Source of the DNA: Actinomycetales bacterium
GTDB taxonomy: Bacteria; Actinomycetota; Actinomycetes; S36-B12; UBA5976
NCBI GenBank assembly: GCA_027484085.1
Contig: JAIXQF010000004.1
Span: 320,162-384,161 of the forward strand
Length of the DNA: 64,000 nucleotides
Direction: 5' to 3'
Shown here: in pieces, positions 1 through 10,199 of the stretch
Position numbering within the stretch: the stretch's first letter is position 1
Layout: each line of letters starts with the position of its first letter
The notes under the pieces: generated by a model
Databases searched by the model: none
What the model saw: only the letters and a program-made list of their open reading frames with translations
What the model was told of the DNA's origin: nothing
Made by a program: the position numbers and the translations under genes

Positions 1-11
1 AGGAGAAACAC

Positions 12-512
12 ATGAGTGACGCATTAGTTGCAGAAGCCCGTTCCGATTTTGGTAAGGGCGCATCACGTCGCCTACGCCGCGAAGGCAAAGTACCAGCAGT
101 GGTTTACGGCCATGGAATTACACCAATCCACATTGCGTTGGATGCACACAGCTTGAGACTTACCCTTCGCAAGAAGGTGACCTCACTTGAAATCGTTCTT
201 AATGGCAAAACCGAAACCGTTGCCCCACGCGATCTTCAGATTGATCCAGTGACCCGCGGTATCGAACACGTTGACTTGGTTTATGTAACAGCTGCTGAAG
301 CTGCGTCATTGGCGCGCGAAGCTGCTGAAACACATGCTCGTCAAGAAGCTGATGCAGCTGCAGCAATTTCTCTTGCTGAAACTAAGGCAGCTGCACGTGC
401 CGAAGCTAGCGCCGCAAGTGATGCACCTGCAGTCGCAGCTGATGCAGAAGCTGGTAGCGACGAAACTTCTGAAGCCAGCAGTGATGCACCTGCAGAGGAA
501 TCTGCAGAGTAA
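12..512 (+). CDS. rplY: 50S ribosomal protein L25 / Ctc-type
   Basis: 166 aa. Residues 1-92 match the L25 domain that binds 5S rRNA in the large subunit (VAEARSDFGKG at the start, then RLRREGKVPAVVYG). Ctc-type proteins normally continue with a beta-rich TL5/CTC domain. Here residues 93-166 are instead a low-complexity Ala/Glu/Ser tail with no visible fold. The ATG follows an AGGAGA ribosome-binding site at the first bases of the window. The gene is directly upstream of pth, the usual neighbour of rplY in actinobacteria and other bacteria, with only 4 nt between them. The family call is secure; the role of the tail is unknown. Confidence 0.93.
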   Translation: MSDALVAEARSDFGKGASRRLRREGKVPAVVYGHGITPIHIALDAHSLRLTLRKKVTSLEIVLNGKTETVAPRDLQIDPVTRGIEHVDLVYVTAAEAASLAREAAETHARQEADAAAAISLAETKAAARAEASAASDAPAVAADAEAGSDETSEASSDAPAEESAE

Positions 513-516
513 GACC

Positions 517-1095
517 GTGTCAGAAAACGGTGCGTGGCTTGTAGTGGGACTCGGTAACCCGGGTCCCACTTACGCATCTACGCGCCACAACATCGGTGCG
601 ATGGTTATCGATGAACTAGTTGCCCAAAATTCTGAAAAGTTAACCAGACATAAACGTGCACTCGCCGATGTGTGTGAAACTCGCATCGGTGGCGCTCAAG
701 TTGTTTTGGTAAAGCCGCTTTCATATATGAATGAATCTGGCGGTCCGGTAAAAGCGCTTGCCAAGTTTTATAAAGTTTCCCCTGAGCAAATCATCGTCTT
801 ACATGACGAACTCGACATCCCACTTGCAGCGATCCGAGCAAAGCTCGGTGGCGGCGACAATGGACACAATGGTTTGAAGTCAATCAGATCCGCATTGGGC
901 AGCGGTGATTGGTTCCGAATTCGACTAGGCATAGGTCGTCCACCAGGACAGCAAGATCCAGCGGATTTTGTTTTGCGAAGTTTTTCAAGCGCGGAAGCTG
1001 CCGAAGTAGCAATACTTAAATCTCAAGGCTGTGAAGCAGTTTCAACCTTAATCACTAAAGGATTAGTTGAAACTCAGAATTTGTATAACTCATGA
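517..1095 (+). CDS. pth: Peptidyl-tRNA hydrolase
   Basis: 192 aa, the normal Pth length. It cleaves peptidyl-tRNA released from stalled ribosomes, recycling tRNA in the cytoplasm. Visible family motifs are VVGLGNPGPTY followed by TRHNIG (catalytic His), LHDELD (the Asp that activates it) and GGGDNGHNGLKSI (substrate-binding Asn). The frame is open further upstream inside rplY, but the family begins just before VVGLGNPG, so I take GTG at 517, five nt past the rplY stop. The last codons overlap the next gene by an ATGA, suggesting translational coupling. Confidence 0.96.
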   Translation: MSENGAWLVVGLGNPGPTYASTRHNIGAMVIDELVAQNSEKLTRHKRALADVCETRIGGAQVVLVKPLSYMNESGGPVKALAKFYKVSPEQIIVLHDELDIPLAAIRAKLGGGDNGHNGLKSIRSALGSGDWFRIRLGIGRPPGQQDPADFVLRSFSSAEAAEVAILKSQGCEAVSTLITKGLVETQNLYNS

Positions 1096-1898
1096 ATGAT
1101 CATGAGTTAGCGCGAAAACTTGCTCGGGAAACTGGCGCCCTGCTCATTGGCTTGAGGAACCACGCGACAAGTTTGCAAAGTGGCGAAGACGAAACACATT
1201 CTGCATTGGCGCAGGAAGTTCTCGGCAGCGAAGGTGACCGAGTTGCACACGATTACTTAATGGAACAGTTTGCAACACACAGACCTGAAGATGTCGTCCT
1301 TAGCGAAGAAGGCGACTTGGAGGTAGCTCGACTTCAAGCACAACGAGTTTGGATCATTGATCCGCTTGATGGAACTGCTCAATACTCAAGTGGGGGCGAT
1401 GATTTCGCCGTGCACATTGCGCTATGGGATGCCGGCTCGCAGTCACCAAGCCAGATCGCAGCAGCAAGTGTGGCGGTGCCCGCTCGAAGCGAATTGTGGT
1501 CGATGGATGAACCGATTCAGCGCTACCAACCAACTGGTTCACCAATTCGAGTTTTGGTATCCCGAAGCCGACCGCCGCGCGAGATTAATGAAGTTATCAA
1601 GAAGCTTGAAGAATCTTTCCCCGATCGTGCGCCAGTAGAAGTTATTCCGATGGGATCAGTTGGTGCAAAAGTTGGAGCTATTTTGTCTAACCATGCCGAC
1701 GTCTATTTCAACTCGGGTGGTTTTTATGAATGGGATTTGGCGGCGCCACTTGGCATTGCTGTCCATAACGGACTTTCGGTAACCGACTGCAGTGGTCGCC
1801 AGATTGAACTAAACAAAGTGAATTTGAAAGTAAATGACATCTTGGTTTGTCGCCCTGAATTAACTACCTCACTAGTTTCGGTGCTGAAAAAGCAATGA
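1092..1898 (+). CDS. cysQ: Inositol monophosphatase-family phosphatase, CysQ-like
   Basis: 268 aa. Both signature motifs of the Mg2+-dependent inositol monophosphatase superfamily are present: WIIDPLDGT (residues 87-95), with an SEEGD metal-ligand motif shortly before it (71-75), and EWDLAAP (213-219) near the C-terminus. The most likely activity is 3'(2'),5'-bisphosphate nucleotidase (CysQ), removing pAp produced by sulfate assimilation. Histidinol-phosphatase or inositol-phosphatase activity cannot be excluded from sequence alone. It overlaps pth by 4 nt upstream and mfd by 4 nt downstream, so the three are probably co-translated. Confidence 0.8.
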   Translation: MNDHELARKLARETGALLIGLRNHATSLQSGEDETHSALAQEVLGSEGDRVAHDYLMEQFATHRPEDVVLSEEGDLEVARLQAQRVWIIDPLDGTAQYSSGGDDFAVHIALWDAGSQSPSQIAAASVAVPARSELWSMDEPIQRYQPTGSPIRVLVSRSRPPREINEVIKKLEESFPDRAPVEVIPMGSVGAKVGAILSNHADVYFNSGGFYEWDLAAPLGIAVHNGLSVTDCSGRQIELNKVNLKVNDILVCRPELTTSLVSVLKKQ

Positions 1899-4800
1899 CT
1901 CTGAAGTTAGTTAGCGATGCAATCGCCAAAGACACGAAGATCCAAGATGCGTTGGGTGATTTGAATTCTGGAATCAAAGTTCGCTTGGCAGTAACCAAGA
2001 GCGCAATTCCATACGTAACTGCAACTATCGCCAAAACCAAGCCCGTTGTTTTAGTGGCGCCAACTGAAAGAGCCGCACAGGATTTAGCGAACGCACTTAC
2101 CGATTTTGTTTCCGAAGAGAATGTGGCAGTTTTCCCAGCCTGGGAAACCCTTCCGCACGAACGTCTAAGTCCAAGTAGCGATACTGTCGGCAGAAGAATG
2201 GCGGTCTTGCGTAGGCTCGCACATCCAAATGAAATCGCGCCCATAAAAGTGCTTGTCACAAGTGCCAGGGCATTTATCCAGCCAATAGTTGCTGGCCTTG
2301 GTGAAGTTCCTGCTCTAAACATTTCAACCGGCGATGAATTCCCATTAGAGCGCATGGTCTCGGAACTTTCGCGATTGGGATTTGATCGCGTCGACTTAGT
2401 TGATCGCCGGGGTCAGTTCGCAGTTCGAGGTGGAATTGTTGATCTTTTCCCACCTGCGCTAGAGCACCCATTGCGGGTTGAGTTTTGGGGAGACACTGTC
2501 GAAGAAATTCGAGCTTTCTCTATTGCAGATCAACGTTCACTTGGAATTGAAGTCGATCGAATTTTTGCAACTGCATGTCGCGAATTATTGATAACCGATG
2601 AAGTAGCTAAGAAAGCAGCAAGTCTGATCGGAGCACATCCAGAGTTATCTGAAATGTTGGAAAAGATTGCTGCTGGAATTGCTGCCGAAGGCATGGAGAG
2701 TCTGATTCCAGTCTTAGTTCCAAAACTTGAAATGCTCACAGACGTGATTGATGCAAATGCAGTGATAATCGAGGCTGAGCCTGAGCGATTAGAAACTCGA
2801 GCGCATGAATTGGTTTCTACAAGCGCGGAATTTCTCGAGGCCTCATGGAGTAATGCAACGGCTGGAAACGTTTCACCAATTGACTTAGAAGCTAGTGCTT
2901 TCCGCGATTATCGAGAGCTTCGAGACAACAGTAGTTCGCATGCCTGGCTTGGACTTTCCACACTAGGCGGACCTGAGGATGAAACGCCAGACATCGAAGC
3001 TACGCCAGAATATCGATCCCAAATCGAGGATTTCGTTTCAGACATTCACACTTGGTGGAAGGCGGGATCACGGGTAGCAGTCTCGATGGCAGGACATGGT
3101 TCTACCGAGAGATTAGTAGCGACCTTGATGGATCTTGGTGTTCCCGCGCGTCAATCCGAAGAACTTAGTACGGAATTAAGTGACCAAGTGATTGAAGTTA
3201 CCGTTGGTCATCAGGCTTCGGGCATTCACGTTAAATCTGCCGGATTAGTTCTGGTTACTGAAGTCGACTTGTTTGGTAGTCGGGACGCTTCGAAAGAGAA
3301 TCGATCTTTACCAAGTAAGCGTCGAGTGGTTATTGATCCGCTAACGCTAAAGAGCGGTGACTACGTAGTGCACGAACAGCACGGCGTTGGAAAATACATA
3401 GAGATGTCACAACGAACAGTGGCTAACGCGACTCGAGAGTACTTAGTACTCGAATATGCAGCAAGCAAACGTGGCCAGCGCGGGGATCGCCTATATGTTC
3501 CAAGTGACCAGCTAGATCAAGTAACCAGATACGTTGGCGGCGAAGCACCTACTCTTAATCGCTTAGGTGGCGGGGATTGGGCAGCAACTAAATCGCGAGC
3601 CCGCCGAGCTGTTAGACAGATAGCTGGCGAATTGATTCGACTATATGCAGCGCGAATGGCAAGTAAAGGCTTCGCATTTTCTCCCGATAGTCCATGGCAA
3701 CGCGAACTTGAAGATGCTTTTGAGTACGTCGAAACACCTGACCAACTGGTAACTATCGATGAAGTTAAGCGCGATATGGAAAACGACATCCCTATGGATC
3801 GATTGGTTTGTGGTGATGTCGGTTATGGCAAAACTGAAATTGCGGTTCGCGCTGCCTTTAAGGCAGTACAAGATGGCAAGCAAGTTGCACTCTTGGTCCC
3901 AACTACGCTTTTGGTGCAACAGCACTTTGAAACTTTTTCGCGAAGGTACGCGCAATTCCCCGTTAAGTTAGCGGCACTTTCGCGATTCCAGACAGATGCC
4001 CAAGTGCGTGATGTAATCAGTGGAATTACCGATGGATCAATTGACATAGTTATCGGTACACATCGGTTGTTTAATCCTCAAGTGCGCTTCAAGGATCTTG
4101 GCTTAGTTATTGTCGATGAGGAACAAAGATTTGGTGTTGAGCATAAAGAGCACCTAAAGGCTCTTCGAACTAATGTCGACATGCTCACGATGTCCGCAAC
4201 ACCAATCCCACGAACTTTGGAAATGGCAGTTACTGGACTCCGCGAAATGTCGACAATCCAGACACCACCAGAAGAGCGACATCCCGTCTTAACTACGGTT
4301 GGGCCGTATGACGAAAAATTCATTACTGCTGCAATTCATCGAGAACTTATTCGCGATGGGCAAGTCTTCTTTGTGCACAATCGAGTGGAAAGCATTAATC
4401 GAGTAGCCAGTAAGTTAGCTGAACTAGTTCCGGAGGCTCGCATTGCAGTTGCCCACGGGCAAATGAACGAAACTACCCTCGAACAAATCATTGTTGACTT
4501 TTGGGAACATAAATTCGACATTCTTGTTTCCACAACCATTATCGAAAGTGGTTTAGATATCCCTAACGCAAACACTCTAATTGTGGATCGAGCTGACACA
4601 TTTGGCTTGTCACAGTTGCATCAATTGCGTGGTCGTGTTGGACGAAGTCGCGAACGTGGTTATGCATATTTTCTGTATTCAGCAGACAAGCCTCTAAGTG
4701 AAAATGCGCACGATCGACTTTCCACAATTGCAGCTCACACTGATTTAGGTTCAGGTATGGCAGTTGCCATGAAGGATCTAGAGATCCGTGGTGCTGGAAA

Positions 4801-5377
4801 TCTGCTTGGTGGGGAACAGAGTGGACACATCGCTGATGTTGGATTCGATTTGTATGTCCGCCTAGTTAGCGAAGCAGTTGAAGAAGTGAAAACCGGCGGC
4901 GTGGCAATCGCTGAAGAGATAGTAAAAGTTGAGTTACCTGTTGATGCTCACTTGCCACATTCCTATGTGCCGGAAGAGCGACTTCGCCTTGAGGCATATC
5001 GACGGCTTGCAGATGCTCGTACCAATGAAGAAGTAACGGGTGTGGTTGAAGAGTTAGCAGACCGATATGGCTCAATGCCTACCCCAGTTGAGACACTGAT
5101 TTCAATTGCCAGATTGCGGGTTTCGCTGCAGGCAGTTGCCATTACTGAAGTGATTGCAACATCGAGTCATGTGAAGTTTTCGCCGGTCGAGCTACCTGAA
5201 TCCAAAGTTCTTCGCTTAAACCGGTTGTATCCAGGATCAGTAATTAAGCCTGCAACTCGTACGATTGTGGTGCCTCGACCAAAGGGCGCATTGCTCGGAT
5301 CTACAAACGATGCTGCGGATATAGACCTTGTGGACTGGGTTAATACCTGGGTGTCATCAGTAGTTGCATCTTCGTAA
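1895..5377 (+). CDS. mfd: Transcription-repair coupling factor
   Basis: 1160 aa, full length for Mfd. It displaces RNA polymerase stalled at DNA lesions and recruits UvrA. The N-terminal third is UvrB-like (VAPTERAAQDLA, then the GQFAVRGGIVDLFPP block). A RID/CarD-like segment around residues 485-560 starts VVHEQHGVGKY. The RecG-like translocase has Walker A GDVGYGKTE (about residue 640), the DEEQ box VDEEQRFG (about 740), SATPIPRTL, and the TRG region HQLRGRVGRS (about 908). The ATG overlaps the end of the previous gene by 4 nt. No broken motif was seen. Confidence 0.97.
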   Translation: MTLKLVSDAIAKDTKIQDALGDLNSGIKVRLAVTKSAIPYVTATIAKTKPVVLVAPTERAAQDLANALTDFVSEENVAVFPAWETLPHERLSPSSDTVGRRMAVLRRLAHPNEIAPIKVLVTSARAFIQPIVAGLGEVPALNISTGDEFPLERMVSELSRLGFDRVDLVDRRGQFAVRGGIVDLFPPALEHPLRVEFWGDTVEEIRAFSIADQRSLGIEVDRIFATACRELLITDEVAKKAASLIGAHPELSEMLEKIAAGIAAEGMESLIPVLVPKLEMLTDVIDANAVIIEAEPERLETRAHELVSTSAEFLEASWSNATAGNVSPIDLEASAFRDYRELRDNSSSHAWLGLSTLGGPEDETPDIEATPEYRSQIEDFVSDIHTWWKAGSRVAVSMAGHGSTERLVATLMDLGVPARQSEELSTELSDQVIEVTVGHQASGIHVKSAGLVLVTEVDLFGSRDASKENRSLPSKRRVVIDPLTLKSGDYVVHEQHGVGKYIEMSQRTVANATREYLVLEYAASKRGQRGDRLYVPSDQLDQVTRYVGGEAPTLNRLGGGDWAATKSRARRAVRQIAGELIRLYAARMASKGFAFSPDSPWQRELEDAFEYVETPDQLVTIDEVKRDMENDIPMDRLVCGDVGYGKTEIAVRAAFKAVQDGKQVALLVPTTLLVQQHFETFSRRYAQFPVKLAALSRFQTDAQVRDVISGITDGSIDIVIGTHRLFNPQVRFKDLGLVIVDEEQRFGVEHKEHLKALRTNVDMLTMSATPIPRTLEMAVTGLREMSTIQTPPEERHPVLTTVGPYDEKFITAAIHRELIRDGQVFFVHNRVESINRVASKLAELVPEARIAVAHGQMNETTLEQIIVDFWEHKFDILVSTTIIESGLDIPNANTLIVDRADTFGLSQLHQLRGRVGRSRERGYAYFLYSADKPLSENAHDRLSTIAAHTDLGSGMAVAMKDLEIRGAGNLLGGEQSGHIADVGFDLYVRLVSEAVEEVKTGGVAIAEEIVKVELPVDAHLPHSYVPEERLRLEAYRRLADARTNEEVTGVVEELADRYGSMPTPVETLISIARLRVSLQAVAITEVIATSSHVKFSPVELPESKVLRLNRLYPGSVIKPATRTIVVPRPKGALLGSTNDAADIDLVDWVNTWVSSVVASS

Positions 5378-5412
5378 TAAAATTGAAAAATAGATTCTCG
5401 AAAGGAACATCT

Positions 5413-6033
5413 GTGAAACTTCGTTCATTAGCTACTGCCATCCTCAGCGTTGCAGTGCTTGCAGGTTGTTCCGACTCACCCAAGCTAGCTGGTAGCGCAA
5501 TTGTTGTTGATGGCAAGGCGATCTCGGCCTCGACAGTTTCGGAGCGCATTGACAAAGTTCGCGCCCAAATTCAAGTCACTGATCCAACACTGATTACTCA
5601 AGTTCCAAGTCTGGTTCAGATTAGCCAAAGAGCAGTGGACCATTTTGTACTTGTTTCACTTCTTGAAGAGGTCGTAGCTCGTGAAGGTATTAACGTTACG
5701 GATCTAGACGTATCTACCTACCGAGACGAAGTTTTTGCTCAGTACGCAAAGGAAACCATCGAAGCCCAACTAGCCTCGCAAAACTCAGTTCCAGCTGATG
5801 ATGTCGATGGCTTTATGTATGAAATTCTTGTACAACGCGCGCTAATGGAAAAACTTGCACCGGGAGCTGACAGCCAAACCCAGTTTTTAGCTATGGCCGA
5901 GTACTTAACGAACTTGAGTCAAGAATTAGAAGTTGAATTGAACCCACGGTTTGGTAAGTGGGACCCAGCTAATCTAATTAGTACGCCAGGAGATCAAACT
6001 TTGGCCGTTCCGCTACCTATCTCGCTAGGTTAA
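5413..6033 (+). CDS. SurA-N-like lipoprotein
   Basis: 206 aa. The GTG at 5413 is preferred: it follows AAAGGA at good spacing and gives a textbook lipoprotein signal (KLR, hydrophobic core, VLAGC with Cys19 as the lipidated residue). An in-frame TTG at 5383 would add ten polar residues ahead of it. After the signal, GSAIVVDGKAISASTVSERI resembles the N-terminal chaperone segment of SurA/PrsA proteins. No rotamase (parvulin) domain follows, and the rest looks helical. Likely a membrane-anchored extracytoplasmic folding or trigger-like factor. It sits between mfd and mazG, four nt before mazG. Function is inferred, not proven. Confidence 0.72.
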   Translation: MKLRSLATAILSVAVLAGCSDSPKLAGSAIVVDGKAISASTVSERIDKVRAQIQVTDPTLITQVPSLVQISQRAVDHFVLVSLLEEVVAREGINVTDLDVSTYRDEVFAQYAKETIEAQLASQNSVPADDVDGFMYEILVQRALMEKLAPGADSQTQFLAMAEYLTNLSQELEVELNPRFGKWDPANLISTPGDQTLAVPLPISLG

Positions 6034-6037
6034 GCAA

Positions 6038-6694
6038 ATGACGAATTCACCTGTTGAGCAATTGGTCCAGGTGATAGACCAACTGAGAAGTCCTGGCGGT
6101 TGTCCTTGGGATGCCGAACAAACGCATGCCACACTTGCGCGCTACCTTCTCGAAGAGACCTATGAAGCACTTGAGGCAATGGATCAAGGTGACTTAGGTT
6201 CACTTCGCGAAGAACTTGGTGATCTATTGCTGCAAGTGGTGTTTCATTCCCGAATTGCGCAGGAAACCGATTCGACATTTTCCTTAGATGCAGTCGCCCA
6301 AGGCGTAGTCGATAAGTTAGTGCGACGGCACCCGCACGTATTCACCGATCTTGTTGTTACGTCTACCGAAGAACTTGAAGCTAACTGGGCCAAAGTTAAG
6401 CAAGAAGAAAAGCAACGAGAGTCTGTTACTGATGGCGTCCCGCTAGCAATGCCTTCCTTGCAGCTTGCTACTCAACTTATATATCGAGCCCGAAAAAGTG
6501 GAGTCGATGCGGGAAGCTCCGAAGTTAAGGAAAGTCTGCGCAATGTAGTTGGGGAAGTGACTCCGGAAACCTTGGCAGCGTTATTGGTTGCGACGGTTGA
6601 ACTCGCACGCGAAGTTGATATCGAGCCCGAATCCGTATTGCGAGCAGAAATGACGCGCTATCGAGCCAGAGTCAGGAAATCTGAAGGCCTGTAA
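6038..6694 (+). CDS. mazG: Nucleoside triphosphate pyrophosphohydrolase MazG
   Basis: 218 aa. The MazG core is clear: LRSPGGCPWDAEQTH near residue 15, then LLEETYEALEA and LREELGDLLLQVVFHS, which supply the metal-binding EExxE and ExxD acidic residues. It hydrolyses (d)NTPs to monophosphates and PPi, acting in pool sanitation and stringent-response signalling. E. coli MazG is about 263 aa with two MazG domains; here the second half (ANWAKVKQEEK onward) is shorter and more divergent, as in many actinobacterial proteins. It starts 4 nt after the lipoprotein stop and precedes eno, an order shared with Mycobacterium. Confidence 0.93.
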   Translation: MTNSPVEQLVQVIDQLRSPGGCPWDAEQTHATLARYLLEETYEALEAMDQGDLGSLREELGDLLLQVVFHSRIAQETDSTFSLDAVAQGVVDKLVRRHPHVFTDLVVTSTEELEANWAKVKQEEKQRESVTDGVPLAMPSLQLATQLIYRARKSGVDAGSSEVKESLRNVVGEVTPETLAALLVATVELAREVDIEPESVLRAEMTRYRARVRKSEGL

Positions 6695-6743
6695 TCTCTG
6701 GTTCAGCAAGTGCGGAATCAAAATCGCTAGACTTTAGGTATCG

Positions 6744-6758
6744 GCGAGGAAACCTCGC
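6744..6758 (+). promoter_or_regulatory. Small hairpin in the eno leader
   Basis: GCGAGG, loop AAA, then CCTCGC: a perfect 6-bp inverted repeat 31 nt before the enolase start. No T-tract follows, so it does not look like an intrinsic terminator. It may be a 5'-UTR stem; its role is unknown. Confidence 0.35.
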
Positions 6759-6771
6759 ATGACGTCTTTGA

Positions 6772-8067
<1,296 letters not shown>

Positions 8068-8085
8068 GCACGGCACAATAAAGAA

Positions 8086-8529
8086 GTGGCATCTTCTCCA
8101 AGGATCACTCCCAGGCTAAATGCGCGCGCAATTTCCATGATTCTTGCGGGCGTATTCATCATGCTGACTTTGGCTGTTCCGCTTCGCGCCTTGATTCAAG
8201 AGCGTCGCGAGATTAGAGACTTGGAGCAACAGGTTGTCTCCCAACAGGAAAAGATTGACGATCTAAATAATCGTCGGGCGCGTTTAGCGGATCCCGCTTA
8301 CCTGCAAGCCTTAGCAAGAGAACGCCTCAACTATGTTTTTCCTGGTGAAATCGGGTTTGTGGTTCTTGATGAAGAAACAAATACAGCAATTACCGGAGTA
8401 TCTGGCGCATTAGTTCCAAACGATGATTCTGCTTGGTACACCAAACTTTGGAGTAGCACCAAACTTGCCGATAAGCCGCCCGCAGCTGATGACCCGCTAG
8501 TCGTGCAATCCGACGATCTACCGCAGTAG
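8086..8529 (+). CDS. FtsB/DivIC-family septum formation initiator
   Basis: 147 aa. Short basic cytoplasmic N-terminus, one transmembrane helix (about residues 15-36), then a coiled coil (about 40-65, rich in E/Q/R/L) and the conserved patch DPAYLQALARERLNYVFPGE typical of FtsB/DivIC. It is expected to bridge FtsL and FtsQ in the divisome and relay activation to septal peptidoglycan synthesis. The C-terminal 50 residues are acidic and variable. GTG start 18 nt after eno. Position between eno and DUF501 matches Rv1024 of M. tuberculosis. Confidence 0.88.
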   Translation: MASSPRITPRLNARAISMILAGVFIMLTLAVPLRALIQERREIRDLEQQVVSQQEKIDDLNNRRARLADPAYLQALARERLNYVFPGEIGFVVLDEETNTAITGVSGALVPNDDSAWYTKLWSSTKLADKPPAADDPLVVQSDDLPQ

Positions 8530-8533
8530 CACA

Positions 8534-9040
8534 ATGCTGACCCCAGAAGATTTTGCAGCAGTTCGATCTCAACTTGGCCGTGACCCAAGAAGTGTGATTG
8601 AAGTTGCCCACCGATGTTCGTGTGGCCAACCTGATGTATTAAAAACTTCACCACGCTTGGATGATGGCACTCCGTTTCCAACGCTTTATTACATGACATG
8701 CCCCAAGGCAACGGGAGCAATCGGCACACTTGAAGCAAATGGTGTGATGAAGGAGTTGGCTGATGCCTTAGCTGCCGACCCAGAACTAGCGGCAAGTTAC
8801 GAAGCTGCTCATCAAATTTATTTGCAAGAACGCGAAGCAATTGAACACGTAGAAGAAATTGCTGGAATTAGTGCCGGCGGAATGCCAACGCGTGTGAAGT
8901 GCCTGCATGTTTTGATCGGACATTCACTAGCTGCAGGTCCAGGTGTAAATCCGCTAGGAGATATCGCCTTAGCTATGTTGAAAGACTGGGGACAAACCGG
9001 ACCATGTGGGGGTGATTACATTGAGAGTGGCAGCAATTGA
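8534..9040 (+). CDS. DUF501 family protein
   Basis: 168 aa. Recognised as the conserved actinobacterial DUF501 family (Rv1025-like) by the Cys/His-bearing stretch AHRCSCGQPDVLKTSPRLDD, then FPTLYYMTCPKA, and by RVKCLHVLIGHSLAAGPGVNPLGD. The Cys and His pattern suggests a metal site, but no function is established. It starts 4 nt after the FtsB-like gene and overlaps ppx by about 20 nt, consistent with an eno-ftsB-DUF501-ppx operon. Confidence 0.88.
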   Translation: MLTPEDFAAVRSQLGRDPRSVIEVAHRCSCGQPDVLKTSPRLDDGTPFPTLYYMTCPKATGAIGTLEANGVMKELADALAADPELAASYEAAHQIYLQEREAIEHVEEIAGISAGGMPTRVKCLHVLIGHSLAAGPGVNPLGDIALAMLKDWGQTGPCGGDYIESGSN

Positions 9041-9953
9041 TTGCGGTACAAATTCAATTCGACTACTGATAGCCGATATTGAGAATGAAAAGTTAACAGA
9101 TGTTGTGCGCACCATGGTTATTGTTCGGCTAGGTGAAGGTGTCGATAAAACGGGTGAGTTCTCGCAAGCAGCTCTGGCAAGAACATTTTCTGCAATTGAT
9201 GAATTCGCTGAATTGATTTCGGAACACAAACCGGAACGCGTTCGATTTGTGGCAACTAGCGCAAGTAGAGACGTTTCAAATCGCGCAGAGTTTGTTGATG
9301 GAATCAAGGTTCGTCTCGGGATTGAACCAGACATCATTAGCGGCGATGAAGAAGCGGAACTTTCCTTCTTGGGAGCAACTGCTGATCTGATTAACTTTGA
9401 CTCAGCCCCAACCGCGCCGTACTTGGTTGTAGATATCGGTGGCGGGTCGACCGAATTTGTTCTCGGTACGAGCAAGCCAAAGTCTGCAATCAGCACAAAT
9501 GTTGGTTGCGTTCGAATGACGGAACGACACCTAGTAAGTGATCCGCCAACTGTTGAGCAAATCGCAGGAGCTACCGCCGATATTGATGCTGCGATTGACC
9601 AGGCTTACGCGGCCGTTCCGGTTGCAGAGGCAAATAGTCTGATTGGCCTGGCTGGTTCCGTAACAACCGTTGCAGCTCTTGCACTTGGTCTTGCTGAATA
9701 TGATTCAGAAGCAATTCATGGCAGCCGAATCTCAGCAGGCGAAGTTCATCGGGTCACGCAAGAGCTTTTGACTATGACTCGGGCGCAGCGGGCCACTTTA
9801 GGTCCTATGCACGAAGGTCGAATCGACGTGATTGCTTCGGGAGCGCTGGTGCTAGATCGAATTATGGCTCGAACTGGGCTTTCTGAAGTGGTTGTTTCGG
9901 AACGTGACATCCTCGATGGAATTGCTCGAGCCTTAGTTTCCAACCCCAGTTAG
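9021..9953 (+). CDS. ppx: Exopolyphosphatase / GppA-family phosphatase
   Basis: 310 aa. Member of the ASKHA-fold Ppx/GppA phosphatases that hydrolyse polyphosphate or pppGpp. Seen: AAIDCGTNSIRLLIAD (phosphate 1 loop), VRFVATSASRD, and VDIGGGSTEFVLG (phosphate 2 loop). It is the short one-core form, without the HD-type C-terminal domain of E. coli Ppx. TTG at 9021 is preferred because GGGGG lies 9 nt before it and it yields the family-typical MRVAAIDCGTNSIR start; GTG at 9006 and 9027 are in frame. Matches Rv1026 in context. Confidence 0.9.
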   Translation: MRVAAIDCGTNSIRLLIADIENEKLTDVVRTMVIVRLGEGVDKTGEFSQAALARTFSAIDEFAELISEHKPERVRFVATSASRDVSNRAEFVDGIKVRLGIEPDIISGDEEAELSFLGATADLINFDSAPTAPYLVVDIGGGSTEFVLGTSKPKSAISTNVGCVRMTERHLVSDPPTVEQIAGATADIDAAIDQAYAAVPVAEANSLIGLAGSVTTVAALALGLAEYDSEAIHGSRISAGEVHRVTQELLTMTRAQRATLGPMHEGRIDVIASGALVLDRIMARTGLSEVVVSERDILDGIARALVSNPS

Positions 9954-9999
9954 GAAGTTCTGGCATAACCTGTCAGGATTAAGCGGTGGAAAACACCAC

Positions 10000-10077
10000 G
10001 CCCCTGTAGCCCAATCGGTTAGAGGCACACGACTTAAAATCGTGCCAGTGTCGGTTCAAGTCCGACCAGGGGTACCA
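10000..10077 (+). tRNA. tRNA-Leu (anticodon UAA), short variable loop
   Basis: Cloverleaf read by eye: acceptor GCCCCTG with CAGGGGT (G1-U72 wobble, rest Watson-Crick), D arm GCC/GGC with GG in the loop, anticodon stem CACGA/TCGTG with loop CTTAAAA giving UAA, variable loop CCAGT of only 5 nt, T arm GTCGG/CCGAC with TTCAAGT, discriminator A, and an encoded CCA. The anticodon and A73 indicate leucine, but bacterial tRNA-Leu normally carries a long type II variable arm. See findings. Confidence 0.88.
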
Positions 10078-10199
10078 GTTGCGGCGGATTAGTGCTGTAT
10101 TCCTAGGACTTCAACCCTTCGCTGCTTGGTTTAACGGGTTATATTCAGGGTAGAAGTAAGCAGATGGTGACGATACTCGTCCCACGGGAGGAACAAATC

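Noticed and set aside
334-516. Long upstream extension of the pth frame inside rplY
   Set aside because: The extra 61 residues overlap rplY, have no family similarity, and GTG 517 gives the conserved Pth start.
306-577. Minus-strand open frames across the rplY tail
   Set aside because: They are shadows of the Ala/Glu-rich coding repeats, with no start signal or family resemblance.
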